A stretch of 64,000 bases of DNA. Origin: Cydia pomonella (taxonomy: Eukaryota; Arthropoda; Insecta; Lepidoptera; Tortricidae). The notes beneath the pieces are model-generated. The model ran no database searches and was not told the DNA's origin. It was given only the letters and a program-made list of their open reading frames with translations. This document shows positions 21,374 to 32,649 of the stretch, in pieces. The position numbers and the translations under genes were made by a program. Within the stretch, counting starts at the first letter, position 1, and each line of letters opens with the position of its first letter. Location: the NCBI RefSeq assembly GCF_033807575.1, contig NC_084703.1, positions 434,001 through 498,000 on the forward strand. Direction: 5' to 3'.

Positions 21374-21760
21374 ATGAATGAATGAATGAATACTTTATTG
21401 CGATAAACATGGTATACATAAGATGGTAGGTACATTATTGTTGAGTAGCAATACATGTTTAGCCAGAAAATGGCATGCAAAATTAATTTTTACTTCTAAC
21501 TAACTGCTTTGGCTCAGCGATCCAAAAAGAATCTTGGCCTCCGAAACGAGAGAACGCCACCTGTCCCGATCCAGCGCGGTTTCCTGCCATGAATTGGCAT
21601 TCAGCCGACGCAGGTCCGCCTCCACGCCATCACACCAGCGGTACCTGGGGCGCCCGATCGGTCGACGGCCGGTTGGTCGCCCCAAGTACGCTTCCTTGAC
21701 TACGCGATCCTCCCCCATTCTGAGTAGGTGACCGAGCCAGCGAACCTTAAAATAAATATT
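21374..21760 (-). pseudogene. Non-LTR retrotransposon 3' end
   Basis: The minus strand reads VRWLGHLLRMGEDRVVKEAY, then GRPTGRRPIGRPRYRWCDGV and RDRWRSLVSEAKILFGSLSQ, then stop at 21500. The LGHLLRM...GRP.GRPR.RW and W..LV.EAK motifs are typical of the extreme C-terminus of insect non-LTR polymerases (family knowledge). The 3' UTR ends in CAATAAAGTATTCATTCATT, a TTCA-repeat tail at 21374-21392. It is 5'-truncated near 21750, as expected for a dead-on-arrival copy; the residues upstream come from flanking DNA. Confidence 0.8.
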
Positions 21761-21829
21761 AATGTTTAATGACATGCTATAAGAATAGTACATGTCTAGC
21801 GACAAATGGCATGCAAATACTTTAACAGT

Positions 21830-22429
21830 CAGTTAATTATATTTACAATAATAATTACATTTAATGGGGTATGACAATCAGTCACTAAATCTACGTTTTA
21901 ATACATTATAATAAAATTCAAAATTACATTTCTAAGCACCTATATCAAGTGTTAATTATTTAAAAAGTCCTTAATCGAATAAAATTTATTAACTTGTTAA
22001 TATTAAATTGTAATGCACTGTGTCCTTCGTAAAGGAAAAATTCAGTACGGAACCGCGCGATATATCACTCGACAAAAAACGCCCATTCTAACTTTCGGGC
22101 TCTTTGTAACACGAGATGGCGCCGTCGCAACGCGCACAAAAACTTACATCCTTGTGATATACCTTTTTTTTTCTTTTATGTGGACTATGAATGATCGTTG
22201 TCGTGGTTGACAGGGTTTTTTTGGTTTCTATGTTGACACTGGAGTATTGTGGTTAAGTACGCAGTAACCTGGGCGACCGAGCGTTGCTCGGTTATAACTA
22301 TTTATTGTAATATGGTGGTGTATAGGTGATAATCTTAACTACATTTTTTTACTAAATTAAACTTGTCTAAAGCAATAAAAAAAAAATATATATAACCTTG
22401 AACATATATAAAAAAAAAAAAACAAAAGT
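21830..22429. other. No gene
   Basis: AT-rich. A short repeat-like patch at 22255-22320 (GGGCGACCGAGCGTTGCTCG) reads as part of an old dispersed repeat. Confidence 0.35.
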
Positions 22430-22725
22430 TAGTCACCGGGCGAGATTCGAACCCGTAACACTCGTTTAGCAGTCCGCGTCTTAACCCGCTGGACCAGACG
22501 GACAGTGGCCGGCAACACGAAATTAGCGGCCATATTCTGCGGAGAAAGAAAAACGCATGAAAACTCGAAAACACGCGTTTTCCCAAACATAAGACTAATC
22601 TAGATCGATTGTATACCCCCAAAAACCCCCATATACCAAATTTCAGCGAAATCGTTAGAGCCGTTTTCGAGATCACAGAAATATATACATATATATAATT
22701 GCTCGTTTAAAGGTATAAGATTTGT
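22430..22725 (-). mobile_element. tRNA-like SINE with AATTGCTCGTTT tail region
   Basis: The minus strand carries a tRNA-like head (GTCCGTCTGGTCCAGCGGGT and B-box-like ACGGGTTCGAATCTCGCCC, 22430-22515). The adjoining plus-strand sequence at 22600-22725 (TTTCAGCGAAATCGTTAGAG, then a TA run and AATTGCTCGTTTAAAGGTAT) resembles a common lepidopteran retroposon 3' end, also seen inverted at 56835-56930. Whether the two halves are one element is uncertain. Confidence 0.55.
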
Positions 22726-22954
22726 TTTGACTCTGACACGGAATTTACTTTCAGTACCATTTTGTAACTTGCCGCAGTGAAAATAACATGAAGTCCCTAG
22801 CGACTTCATAATTATTGATTGTCACTGTGAATAGGTACGAAATGGTACTGATTTTAAATCTTTGACTGGACAGTTTCCTTCAACGTCGTAATAAGGAAGA
22901 TTTGGATAGAATTGTTAAACAGAATCAAAACGGGAGCAAATCAGAGACGGGTTT

Positions 22955-23110
22955 AATAGTACATTATTATAGAGGCCGGGAAACGTAGGGTTGCAAGCCA
23001 AGTAGATATATACGGCTGAGCGTAGCGAAGCCTGATAGAGATACGCGGCCGGCAACCCCGTTTCTCGTCGAGATATGTATAGTGCTTTTCTCAAACGTGC
23101 AATTAAAACA
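22955..23110. repeat. GC-rich dispersed repeat
   Basis: Contains TAGAGGCCGGGAAACGTAGG and GGCAACCCCGTTTCTCGTCG, imperfectly self-complementary (CCGGGAAACG against CGTTTCTCG). Probably a MITE. Only one copy is in the window. Confidence 0.4.
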
Positions 23111-23484
23111 AAAAATTGTAGTCAGTTTGTTTTGTGGCGACCTACTTGGCTCGCCACTCTACCAGCGGTGTACAACCTTACGCGCGTAAGTCCGCACGCC
23201 TGCGCGATGCGCCACCGCCGTTGCTTGGCAACGAATATGCACAACAAATCACCATACCAAGCTAACTGAAGCTAGTTGATGGTTGGATGCCAAGACGTTG
23301 TGTCACAATTTGAAGTCAAAAAACAAAAGAAGGTTGCTTTACAGTCCTAGGTGTGTAAGGCTGTATGAAATTCCTTTACATATCATCTTCACTCATGCCA
23401 TATGTAGTATTTCCGGACCTAATTTGACGTAAGTCATGTCATCATTTCATAGCAAGTTTGAGAAAAATGTTAATATTGCACATG
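23111..23484. other. No gene
   Basis: Contains CGCCACCGCCGTTGCTTGGC but no recognisable coding region or repeat. Confidence 0.35.
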
Positions 23485-23750
23485 TTACTTTTTTTTAATG
23501 ATAGAGACGGCAAACGAGCAGACGGATCATCTGTTGGTAAGCGATTACCGTCGCCCATGGACACCTGCAACACCAGAGGGGTTGTAAGTGCGTTGCCGGC
23601 CTTTAAGATGGGAGTACGCTCTTTTCTTAAAGGTTTGTAGGTCGTATCGGTCCGCAAATACCGCAGGCGACAGTTTATTCCACAGTTTAGCTGTGCGAGG
23701 CAGACAGTTCCTGGAGAAACGCACAGTTGAGGACTGCCAACCATCTAAGT
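23485..23750 (-). pseudogene. LINE C-terminus and 3' end
   Basis: Minus strand, coding 23545-23736: QSSTVRFSRNCLPRTAKLWN, KLSPAVFADRYDLQTFKKRA, YSHLKGRQRTYNPSGVAGVH and GRR, then stop. About 63 codons without interruption. The RTAKLWN.L...F..RYDLQ.FK.R motif is the C-terminus of a jockey/CR1/R1-like polymerase. The 3' UTR reads TTACCAACAGATGATCCGTC, CTCGTTTGCC and ATCATTAAAAAAAA, similar in layout to the 3' end of SINE C. Catalytic domain absent (5' truncation). Confidence 0.85.
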
Positions 23751-24986
23751 GGTGATCCGTCTAGGTTTTTCATCACACTCACGAATAATAAAATAAAATT
23801 TTAACCAAATTTAAGTGCTCAAATAGTCACAATTAAAATATCAATCATTGATTTACCATTTTGTATTTTTTGGCGCAATATATGAAAGATAAACAAATAT
23901 CCATTCGTTATACAGCTGATTGAAAATGTTATGATTTTCGTTATCGAAATAATATATCCAGAGTTCTTTGTCAGCATATTTTTAGGCCTCCCTTTAATTT
24001 CACAAATGTACTTACAACAGTCTTTAAAAAAGTGAACTAACTAAATGTACGATACGATCTTTAACCCGAAAAAAGAAAAACTGAATACTCATGATACCGT
24101 TCCGTGTTGAAATAACATAAAATTCAGCAAATTATAAATTCCGCGTTTACAATTTTTCCCAAAATGCCCCAGTTTAGAATTACAAAACGATATTTAACTC
24201 CGTCAACCCCCATAAAAACTAACCTAAACTACGTGCAACAAGTAAAAAACCAACTGTGACTTTTAAGCGCATTTGAAACTTAGTAACCATAAAAATCGCC
24301 AGGAATTCCGAATCTCAAACGCACCGACCGTGCGTCCTTTCGCAATCCAAACTGTCCTTTACGAAGGACCTTTGGTGGCACATACGGCGTTTTTGTTGAG
24401 ACAAGCGGCTGTTCTCCTGTTGCGAACACCATTCGTCAACGTTCGTTAATTTTGTGAAATCTGACTTTTTAACCGAGTTCGGGATGAAAGCAGACGGGCG
24501 CAATGAAAGCTGTTGCAGTGTGTTGACTTAATTACGTTCGCCAGTATTAATTTCTCGAGTCAAATGATGGCTTTTATAACGTTCCCTCAAGTATCTCACT
24601 AAGTAGATAAGTAAGCTGGTGTATCTCGGTGAGGACTGTCGTGGAGGAAAATGCATGTTTTATGTGTAAGTTAGTTTTCATAGAACCGTGTGTACATTTT
24701 ACTCTGTTTTTTCTCCTAATAAATAAAATGAAATAAGTTTCTGTTGGTTGGACTTAATTCAAAAAGATATGAAGTTATGTTTTTACCGTAGTTTTATACT
24801 TCTAAATAAATGAATAGGCTTCCAAAGCTATCTATACACAATATAAACAATTTAAGTTACAGCTACTCCATATAAAAAAAATATTTCGTCGCAAGAGGCA
24901 TACCTACATACGCTCCGGTTTTGTGTAAAAAGTATACCTTTTATAATATAAATATTTAAAAAAAGGTAAAATTACTCATTATTATT
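23751..24986. other. No gene
   Basis: About 1.2 kb of AT-rich sequence. The longest frame (24315-24503, minus) has no recognisable motif. I see no repeat shared with the rest of the window. Confidence 0.4.
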
Positions 24987-25243
24987 GACGACCGGCCTGG
25001 CTTAGTGGGTAGTGATACTGCCTATGTAGCCGATGGTCCTGGATTCGAATCCCGGTAAGGGCATTTATTTGTGAGACAAGCACAGATTTGTTCCTGAGTC
25101 ATGGATATTTTCTATGCATTTAAGTATTTTTATATTATATATATCGTAGTCTGAGTACCCATAATACAAGCCTTCTTGAGCTTAACGCGGGACTCAGTAA
25201 ATTTGTGTAGGAATGTCCCTATAATATTTATTTATTTATTTAT
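24987..25243 (+). mobile_element. SINE A copy
   Basis: Full-length with head GACGACCGGCCTGGCTTAG, B-box-like GGATTCGAATCCCGG and a TTTATTTATTTATTTA tail. Confidence 0.88.
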
Positions 25244-25599
25244 TATTTAAATACAGAGCAAAGAGTAGCATTGCATCCCCTCATATGTATATCCTTAGTG
25301 ATTAAATCTGAAACATATAGAATTGTTCAATACTAAGTTTAAGATTTTTTTTTATTACACCAAATTATAATAATAAACAGTTTTTTTCATGTACTCGTAC
25401 TTATATCAATTTATTCGAGCTATTTTATTCGTGTTTGTCTTTTAAAAAGGAACTTGTAACAGCGTTTTTATGCGGTCATCGTACTGTCCTTGGTACATTC
25501 GTTGTGGTTGTGGCATCTCTGCTTCGTGAGTGTGCCAGTTTTTCTACATTGCACCTTGCACCGAGTGCATACAACGTGCACGGTGCACGCCCCCGTTTT
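25244..25599. other. No gene
   Basis: AT-rich, no recognisable feature. A GTGCACGGTGCACG motif occurs near 25577. Confidence 0.35.
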
Positions 25600-25825
25600 C
25601 AATAAATAATATATAAATTATAGGGACATTCTTACACAAATCGACTACTCGCAAGTCCCACGGTAAGCTCAAGAAGGCTTGTGTTGTGGGTACTCAGACA
25701 ACTTTATATATATAATATACAAATACTTAAATACAAAGAAAACATCCATGACTCAGGAACATCCGTGCTCATCACACAAAATATATGCCCTTACCGGAAT
25801 TCGAACCCAGGACCATGAGATTTTC
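25600..25825 (-). mobile_element. SINE A, head-truncated
   Basis: Reverse copy with tail AATAAATAATATATAAATTA through to the B-box region (GGAATTCGAACCCAGGACCA). The first 40 or so bases of the head are missing. Confidence 0.85.
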
Positions 25826-25909
25826 GTGTTTCGTGGTAGGCCCTCAGTGTGTGCTAGAGGCGCCCCCTACGCAGTTTGCGTAATATCCCCTATTAATTAA
25901 AGATATGAA

Positions 25910-26058
25910 CAGTGTAAATAAATTCGATTTCCAAACGTGACGTACGCGTTTGCGTTTAGTCTCATTTTGTATTGGATTTCGAAAGAGCGCGCCAAGCGGG
26001 ACGTTTTAACGCAAACGCGTTCGTCACGTTATGATGTCGATCAAAGTTACACTAGGGG
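25910..26058. mobile_element. Second CCCCTAGTGT MITE copy
   Basis: Diverged copy of 3534-3720, with AACGTGACGTACGCGTTTGC and a right end GTTACACTAGGGG. The left tip has decayed. Confidence 0.7.
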
Positions 26059-26414
26059 TACTGGTGGAGTAATGTATGTATTCGTACTGAGCACCTTTTA
26101 GTATTAGAAAAAACCGCGAATATTTTTTAATTATATTGATATATGACTAAGTTAAGATTTCTAAAATAACCATACGAACGGGTGCATGATGATTTGATGA
26201 AACAATCATAGTTAACAGCGAGCCGTCTCGTAAATCATGGCGTTATTGTCTTACGGGATCCCTCCAAGATGGCCGACTGTTAGACCGACTTGTGTATAGT
26301 ATTATCCGACCGACCGATGTAACCGATGACGTTCATCTTAATATCTAAGGTGGGAAGCTCATTTTCCCTGTGTGCCTTCAATAATGTAGATTTTGATATT
26401 CTCCTAAGTATACT
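26059..26414. other. No gene
   Basis: No recognisable feature apart from CCAAGATGGCCGACTG at 26267. Confidence 0.35.
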
Positions 26415-26910
26415 AAAAACCTTTCTCAATCTGCTGCTGCTTGGTTTTGAAGCTACCTCTTTGGTAGGCGCCAGCGAGTGAAGGTCGACGACACGGTCTA
26501 CGGGTGGTGTGGACTTACCGCAGTGTCCCCCAGGGTGGTGTGCTCTCTCCTCTTCTTTTTTCCATCTTTACTGACGGCATTACTAAATCTTTAAGTTATA
26601 TTTACAGATTTAAGCAGGGCTAACATTGACGATCTTCCTTCCTTTTTCAGTAAGATTAATTGCGACTTAAGAGCTTATTAACTGGCCTAGTGAATTCGGG
26701 TTACAAGTGAACGCTGAAAGATCGCAAGTCATTGTCATTGGTAGTCCTCATTTCGTCTCCAAAACCCAATGTCTTTTATGACGGGACCTTAATCCCCCTT
26801 TCCTCTACTGTGAAGAACTTGGGTACGATCCTTGACCAGACATTCTCATGGACGCCACATTTATCGGAGGTCAGTAGGAAGCTGTTTACTTCGCTACACT
26901 CTGAGGCGAC
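26415..26910 (+). pseudogene. Jockey-like reverse transcriptase fragment, frameshifted
   Basis: Three frames must be combined. SYLFGRRQRVKVDDTV is followed, after a shift, by the canonical block SVPQGGVLSPLLFSIFTDGI, then NVFYDGTLIPLSSTVKNLGT and DQTFSWTPHLSEVSRKLF (frame of 26732-26965). The PQGGVLSPLLF block is a known core motif of jockey-type reverse transcriptases. The expected FADD active-site block between these parts is destroyed (stop codons near 26625), so it is inactive. It is cut at both ends. Confidence 0.85.
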
Positions 26911-27433
26911 TGCAAAACGTAATCAGCATAATGTATGTATTATTTTCGCCTTTACAATAAAATGAACTTTAGATTCGATGTAATTTTAATTATTGTCACT
27001 GATATTGTCAGATATTTACAGTTGCAATACGTTCAATGCTCGCTATCGATATCAATAATACTTGAGTCGATGCTTAATGAATCACTGGTACGTTTTATTT
27101 AAACGGGCTATGCACCGAAAAGCGGGTCGTTTCGGGTTAAATTCATTCACTCTCTCTGCCCGAGACATCGGTTTAATTATAATTATTCATCATAATTATA
27201 TGTTTTTACACATATTCAAAGCTCAACTTGTGACGTCTTAGCTCCGTTGTATGACAAGGTGGTAAATAAAATGCAAATTGTGCTTTGAGTATGTGTTGTA
27301 TGTGCCCGCCATGACACATCCCAACGGAGTGTTGACTTGTTTGCAAACCACATTTATTGTGTAAACGTCCCACAACTGATAGCCATATCGCTCATAGTGT
27401 TTATCGGCTTACGATTTTCAATAGTAAGGCCTA
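26911..27433. other. No gene
   Basis: AT-rich, nothing recognised. Confidence 0.35.
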
Positions 27434-27513
27434 AGGCATTGTACCAAGGATGCTGGCGGCATTTGCTCGTTGTATCGCAATACTGACACGATGTGCGAGG
27501 AAGCCCCCAGCTT
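27434..27513 (-). pseudogene. RLE-type retroelement C-terminal scrap
   Basis: Minus strand reads AGGFLAHRVSIAIQRANAAS then ILGTMP and a stop. This is the same tail as at 53371-53955 and 54123-54383, about 26 codons. Confidence 0.7.
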
Positions 27514-27689
27514 CCATATTGTATTACACAATAAAGTGTTAATTCACCAAAGTCCTCACGACACAGGCTTGATCTAGTGTGAGGGCTACTGTTGATCCAA
27601 CCGGTATATAAAATTTATAATTACCTACTTTTGTCAACCCTGCCTCTAATCAACTCTACCTTGTTAATATAGAAATTTTGTATTTGTAT

Positions 27690-28139
27690 TTGTAATTACT
27701 TATCGTCTTCTTCTTCTCCAGGTCCTTATCCTCTACGGATGTCGGCTACCACAGTCCGGAACTCTTCTCTATTTGCAGTCTTTCTGCCCAGCGTGGCAGC
27801 GTCCATTCCCTTCCAGCTCCTAAGGTTATCCATCCATGTACTTTTTCATTTCCCTCTGCCTCTTTTCCCTTCGATTTTTCCCTCTATTATCCCTTTAATA
27901 ATATTATATTTGCTATGTCTGCATACATGCCCAATGTAAGCGGTTTTTCTTTTCATTATTGTAAGTTCCAATTCTTGTTTCTTTTTCATTCTTTTTAGTA
28001 CTGCTTGATTAGTGACTTTGTCTCGCCAAGATATCTTAAGCATGCGTCTGTATATCCTTATCGTCAATAATAAATAAGATTCGCGTACGGTGTGATCGGC
28101 ACCCCCGTTGATATCGCTAATTACACCGTCTGCCCACAT
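27690..28139 (-). pseudogene. Non-LTR polymerase C-terminal fragment
   Basis: The minus frame (27846-28139) reads IRIYRRMLKISWRDKVTNQA, VLKRMKKKQELELTIMKRKT and AYIGHVCRHSKYNIIKGIIE GKIEGKRGRGK in order. After a frameshift, WMDNLRSWKGMD and REEFRTVVADIRRG follow near 27722-27846. RRMLKISW.D.VTN..VL.R...IK.RK..Y.GH is a standard C-terminal signature of insect endonuclease-reverse transcriptases. The upstream polymerase core is missing. Confidence 0.85.
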
Positions 28140-29840
28140 TCCTAATTCCAGCCGCAGTAAACCTAACCGGCCTTACCGAGCAAATAATATAGGTTGAGAG
28201 AGCCTGTTAATATTCCATATTTTTTCAATTATTTTTTTTTAATCTCGTTTGTTATGTTTTTTTAAAAAAACATGTTGTACATGTTGTCAATCGAGTAGTA
28301 GGCGTAATTCGGCGGATTTATTTTTCATTAATCTTGCTGTGAAAGTGGGTAGTTGTATTTCTAAAAAGTGTGCAGAAAATGATACGTTTATGCATTAGAG
28401 CATTTTACTTTCCCCGTTTTTTGATATTAAATGGATTTGTTTTACTGTTTTCATTCTAATATTTAACTCCCCATTACATAAATCACGATACTTTCATCTA
28501 AATTGTTATTTGAAAGTACCCTCAAGAAATACTATGAAAGTATAATTAGTCTTTTTTTTAATACACATATATTTTCCCTTCCTAGTATTCGAAATGAACA
28601 CTCTACTTGTTTAATTCGGGTATAAGTCTCCATTTTAGTCTCGGACTATTAGCGCTCTCACTGCGTTCGAGCGCCAAACTACCTCGGCAGAAATGGTTGT
28701 CTTTCATCCCTTGGTTAACAATCTACTATTGTTATCGTTTTTTTTTTTGGCTTCGATAAAATGTGGTGGACTGTTAAAGTTTCCTATTCTGTACATTAAT
28801 AGCTGTATTGCTGTTTGTATATCCTACAAAATATATTTGAGTCAAGAAAACGTTGCTGGTAACGCGAGGAATGCCGAAGGACCAGAGAAAAAGCGTAGTC
28901 CAAGAAATACAGAGGGACTATGGCTATGAGAAAACTAAAAATGAGAATAAAATTAAAAAGATGTTAATTATGAGGCCGACCGTACTTGGATATAGATTCC
29001 GATTTGTTAACGGCGGCCGCCGTATTTAATTTTTGGTTCGTTCTTCTCTCTCCTTACTCCTTCACACTCACGTTTATTATAATTATTTCATCGTATTATT
29101 TTATTCATATTGTAAGGAAAAAGGTATATTGATTTATCACTTTATTGACGTTGTCAAATAATTGACATGTATTTAAATTTTTAGCTTCTTTATTTTGCGT
29201 TTAAGTAGGTCGGCAAAAAGGCGGGTGATATGAGAATAAAAATGAGGTTGAATAGAGTAGATAGTATGAAAGAAAAGCGAGCGAGATGGATGAATATAAA
29301 TGATAATGTATGAAAAGGGGCGCGAACAGTTGCTATGTTTAGTTTTGGTAGTTAGTTATTTAGCTCTTTTCTATTTAGTTAAATTCGTGGTTCCTGTAAC
29401 GTTAAATTTAAATTTTTAGTTGTTATTTTTGTTTCTTTTAACCGTTCTTTTGTTATTGTTACTCAGCAAACCAACAAGGAAGACTTAAAAAGAGAAGCCA
29501 ATCTGTATATTGTTAAGCTATTACGAGTAAGTTACTGAATAAGATACTTTTATTTTTGTATATTTGTAACTCAAAGGATATTTTTCATTGATTGGGATTT
29601 CGTACCTAATTACTCCGCAAAGAATGAGAAACTCTTCAAACGTAAATATCAAATTTTATCAAAACCTAAAAAAACTTTTACAAGTAAAATTAACCCATTT
29701 TACATCTGTCATATTAAAAAAAAGTGTTCTACAAATTCTACATTAAAGTGAAGTTCAATAGAAATTGCAAATAATATCAAATATGACAGATTTTGTTAGT
29801 ATTTGACAAATAACTTAAAATTCTCACGAAGGTTGGGGGC
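28140..29840. other. No gene
   Basis: 1.7 kb of mostly AT-rich sequence without a recognised repeat. GC-richer patches at 28640-28690 and 28985-29050 carry no coding signal I recognise. GTCTCGGACTATTAG at 28639 echoes TAGTCCGAGAC at 47764. Confidence 0.4.
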
Positions 29841-30069
29841 CCTGGTGGAAGGTGGAAGCCCTTTTGACTCTTTAATTACTATAAATGTAAGGGGTACACC
29901 GAGCGGGTGCTGCCCTGGCCCGTGTCATGGGATGCACGCAGAGGCAGCACCCACCAGGGCGTAAGGACTATTGAGGTGATGGATTCTAAAACGAACTACG
30001 TTATTGGGTGAAAGCGATGGACTAAGTGCTGGGCTATGAGATATAAAACCGAACGCCTGCCAGATAATT
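29841..30069. repeat. Possible 5' extension of SINE C
   Basis: The sequence leading into the SINE C copy includes GAGCGGGTGCTGCCCTGG and, inverted, AGGCAGCACCCACCAGGG, a hairpin-like pair. It may be part of a longer retroposon or an older repeat. Confidence 0.35.
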
Positions 30070-30428
30070 GGACCCGGGTATGTCCTTAAACTACGTCCAA
30101 AAGAGAGGTATGGGCAATGTGAATGTCATCTCGCCTTGTGTGGTAGGGCACAGCACAGCAGATGTCATTCCAGATCTAGAGCAGAGCCCAACTGGGGAAG
30201 TACCTCCACCTTACAGAAAACCGCAGCCAAATAACACTTGACCCTACTCATAGTGTTGTGTTCCTGCCGGTGAGTAAGGTTGCCAGAGCTCAACGAGGGG
30301 GGTGGGGTTAGGGTCGGCAACGCGCATGTAACTCCTCTGGAGTTGCAGGTGTACATAGGCTACGGAGACTGCTTACCATCAGGCAGGCCGCTTGCTTGTT
30401 TGCCACCGACGTAGTATAAAAAAAAAAA
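30070..30428 (+). mobile_element. SINE C copy
   Basis: Starts GGACCCGGGTATGTCCTTAA, passes GTATGGGCAATGTGAATGTC, and ends with GCTTGTTTGCCACCGACGTA and an A-run. The minus-strand frame across it is spurious. Confidence 0.88.
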
Positions 30429-30517
30429 GATAAACTTTGTGCAACTTTATTTCCGGCAGGAAAACTGGTTTGTTTACTGTATTTGCAATTTATATGGAAT
30501 TTCGTATCACGAATTTT

Positions 30518-30778
30518 GACGACCGGTTTGCCTAGTGGGTAGTGACCCTGCCTACGAAGCTGATGGTCCCGGGTTCAAATCCTGGTAAGGGCATGTATTT
30601 GTGTGATGAGCATGGATATTTGTTCCTGAGTCATGGGTGTTTTCTATGTATTTAAGTATTCATAAATATTTATATATTATATATATCGTTGTCTAAGTAC
30701 CCTCAACACAAGCCTTATTGAGCTTACTGTGGGACTTAGTCAATTTGTGTAATAATTTCCTATAATATTTATTTATTT
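30518..30778 (+). mobile_element. SINE A copy, full length
   Basis: Nearly identical to the copies at 1279, 35721 and 39108, including GGTCCCGGGTTCAAATCCTG, suggesting recent activity of this subfamily. Confidence 0.9.
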
Positions 30779-31063
30779 CACTTAAGACCTGCCTACATCC
30801 AAGTCTCCATACTCGTTTACTCCATATTTCTCGTTATAGACACATACAGCCAAAAAAAAGAAAAACTACTAACAACTCACTCGTAAACGCAGTTTATTTC
30901 TCTAGACATTTATTGACCAATGCCAAGATTTAAATAAGATAAGAGTATTGCGTTTAACGTGGAGTTGAAAAAACCGTTAAAACTTTTTCTCGCAGATGTT
31001 TTGTGCATAAAATACGAGCGGGATTTGAAGGAACATCTTTTCATCGTTTCTTTCATAAGATAT

Positions 31064-31389
31064 CTCTCTCTTCTTCCTCGCGTTGTCCCGGCATTTTGCC
31101 ACGGCTCAAGGGAGCCTGGGGTCCGCTTGACAACTAATCCCAAGATTTGGCGTAGGCACTAGTTTTTACGAAAGCGACTGCCATCTGACCTTCCAACCCA
31201 GAGGGTAAACTAGGCCTTGTTGGGATTAGTCCGGTTTCCTCACGATGTTTTCCTTCACCAAAAAGCGACTGGTAAATATCAAATGATATTTCGCACATAA
31301 GTTCCGAAAAACTCATTGGTACGAGCCGGGTTTGAACCCGCGACCTCCGGATTGCAAGTCGCACGCTCTTACCGCTAGGCCACCAGCGC
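31064..31389 (-). mobile_element. SINE B with 16-bp TSD
   Basis: Complete reverse copy flanked by TTCTTTCATAAGATAT at 31048-31063 and 31390-31405. The duplication demonstrates retroposition and sets exact boundaries for the family. Confidence 0.92.
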
Positions 31390-31675
31390 TTCTTTCATAA
31401 GATATACAGCCTAAAAACCTTAAGACGAATTTCCATACAAACGTAGTGTTCATTTTACTCTCTGGATATTAAAGTTATTTATTAAAATTATTTTGACAGA
31501 ACTTGATGCATATCAACCATAATGCGAAATCAACCAATCGCGTTGTGGCGTTAGACTGCACGATTGGCTCGAATTCGCGTGCGTGACACCGCTGTACTGG
31601 CCCCATTCTTATTGCCCGTAAGGCCCATCGTTATATATATGTCAAGGCGGAGGTACTTTATCTGAGTAATATTGC

Positions 31676-31918
31676 GACGACCGGTCTGGCCTAGTGGGTA
31701 GTGAACCTGCCTATGAAGCTGATGGTCCCGGGTTCAAATCCTGGTAATAGCATATATTTGTGTGATGAACACGGATATTTGTTTCTGAGTCATGGATGTT
31801 TTCTATGTATTTAAATATTTATATATTATATATATCGTTGTCTAAGTACCCTCAACACAAGCCTTATTGAGCTTACTGTGGGACTTAGTCAATTTGTGCA
31901 ATAATGTCCTATAATATG
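31676..31918 (+). mobile_element. SINE A copy
   Basis: Head GACGACCGGTCTGGCCTAG and B-box-like GGGTTCAAATCCTGG. The tail is replaced by a TATG/GTAT run. Confidence 0.88.
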
Positions 31919-31941
31919 TATGTATGTATGTATATCTTATT

Positions 31942-32074
31942 GATGCTACGGGTGACCAGAGGGCTGGTTCTTTCCTTGCCCAGCGAGTTGGCTTTGCCAT
32001 ACAGAGCGGTAATGCCACCAGCCTTCTGGGCACCTTGCCATCGGGCGTCGAGCTAGCCCCCATTTTTCATTTGT
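31942..32074 (+). pseudogene. RLE-type retroelement C-terminus
   Basis: Reads DATGDQRAGSFLAQRVGFAI, QSGNATSLLGTLPSGVELAP and IFHL, then stop. 43 codons uninterrupted. It matches the minus-strand fragment inside the giant hAT (GTELEP version) more closely than the 53-54 kb copies. Truncated upstream by the SINE A tail. Confidence 0.75.
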
Positions 32075-32189
32075 AAATATGTATATGTAAGTATATAGAT
32101 ATGTTTATTTACCTGAGTTATATTCTTTTTTGTATTTTATGCGTTTTAATAAGTTAGTTTAGATATATTATATTTCAAACGTTTTATAT

Positions 32190-32305
32190 TTATTTATTTA
32201 TTTTATTTAATCTTTATTGCACATAAGAAAACACACTGTACAATAGGCGAACTTAATGCCGTAAGGCATTCTCTACCAGTCAACCTGTAGGCAAAGCAGA
32301 TAAGT
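32190..32305 (-). repeat. LINE 3' end with AATAAAG tail
   Basis: Minus strand reads GTTGACTGGTAGAGAATGCC, then GTGCAATAAAGATTAAATAA and an AAATAAATA tail. Related tails lie at 34075-34165 (+) and 43085-43205 (-). No coding part. Confidence 0.7.
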
Positions 32306-32649
32306 TGTAGGCGGTGCAAAAACATAGGTATAGGTGATACAATTGATACATGTACGAACACAATACATTCATTAAAAAAATACACATACATAAACATACA
32401 TATATATTAATAATATTGATACAAATACATATACTTACATATACATACATATATATATATGAAATCAGATGAACTTACAAAGCAGAAACATTAAGATTTT
32501 CCAGTACTGCCAGCAAAGTGCTCACTTAAGGATTTTTATAATTATGACATTAAATAAAGTTAACCTCAATCTAAGTAATTGAGATTAAAGTTACAAAACC
32601 CGTGTGATGACTGATGACCATTTCTTCTGAACAAGTTCCGCGCACTGTA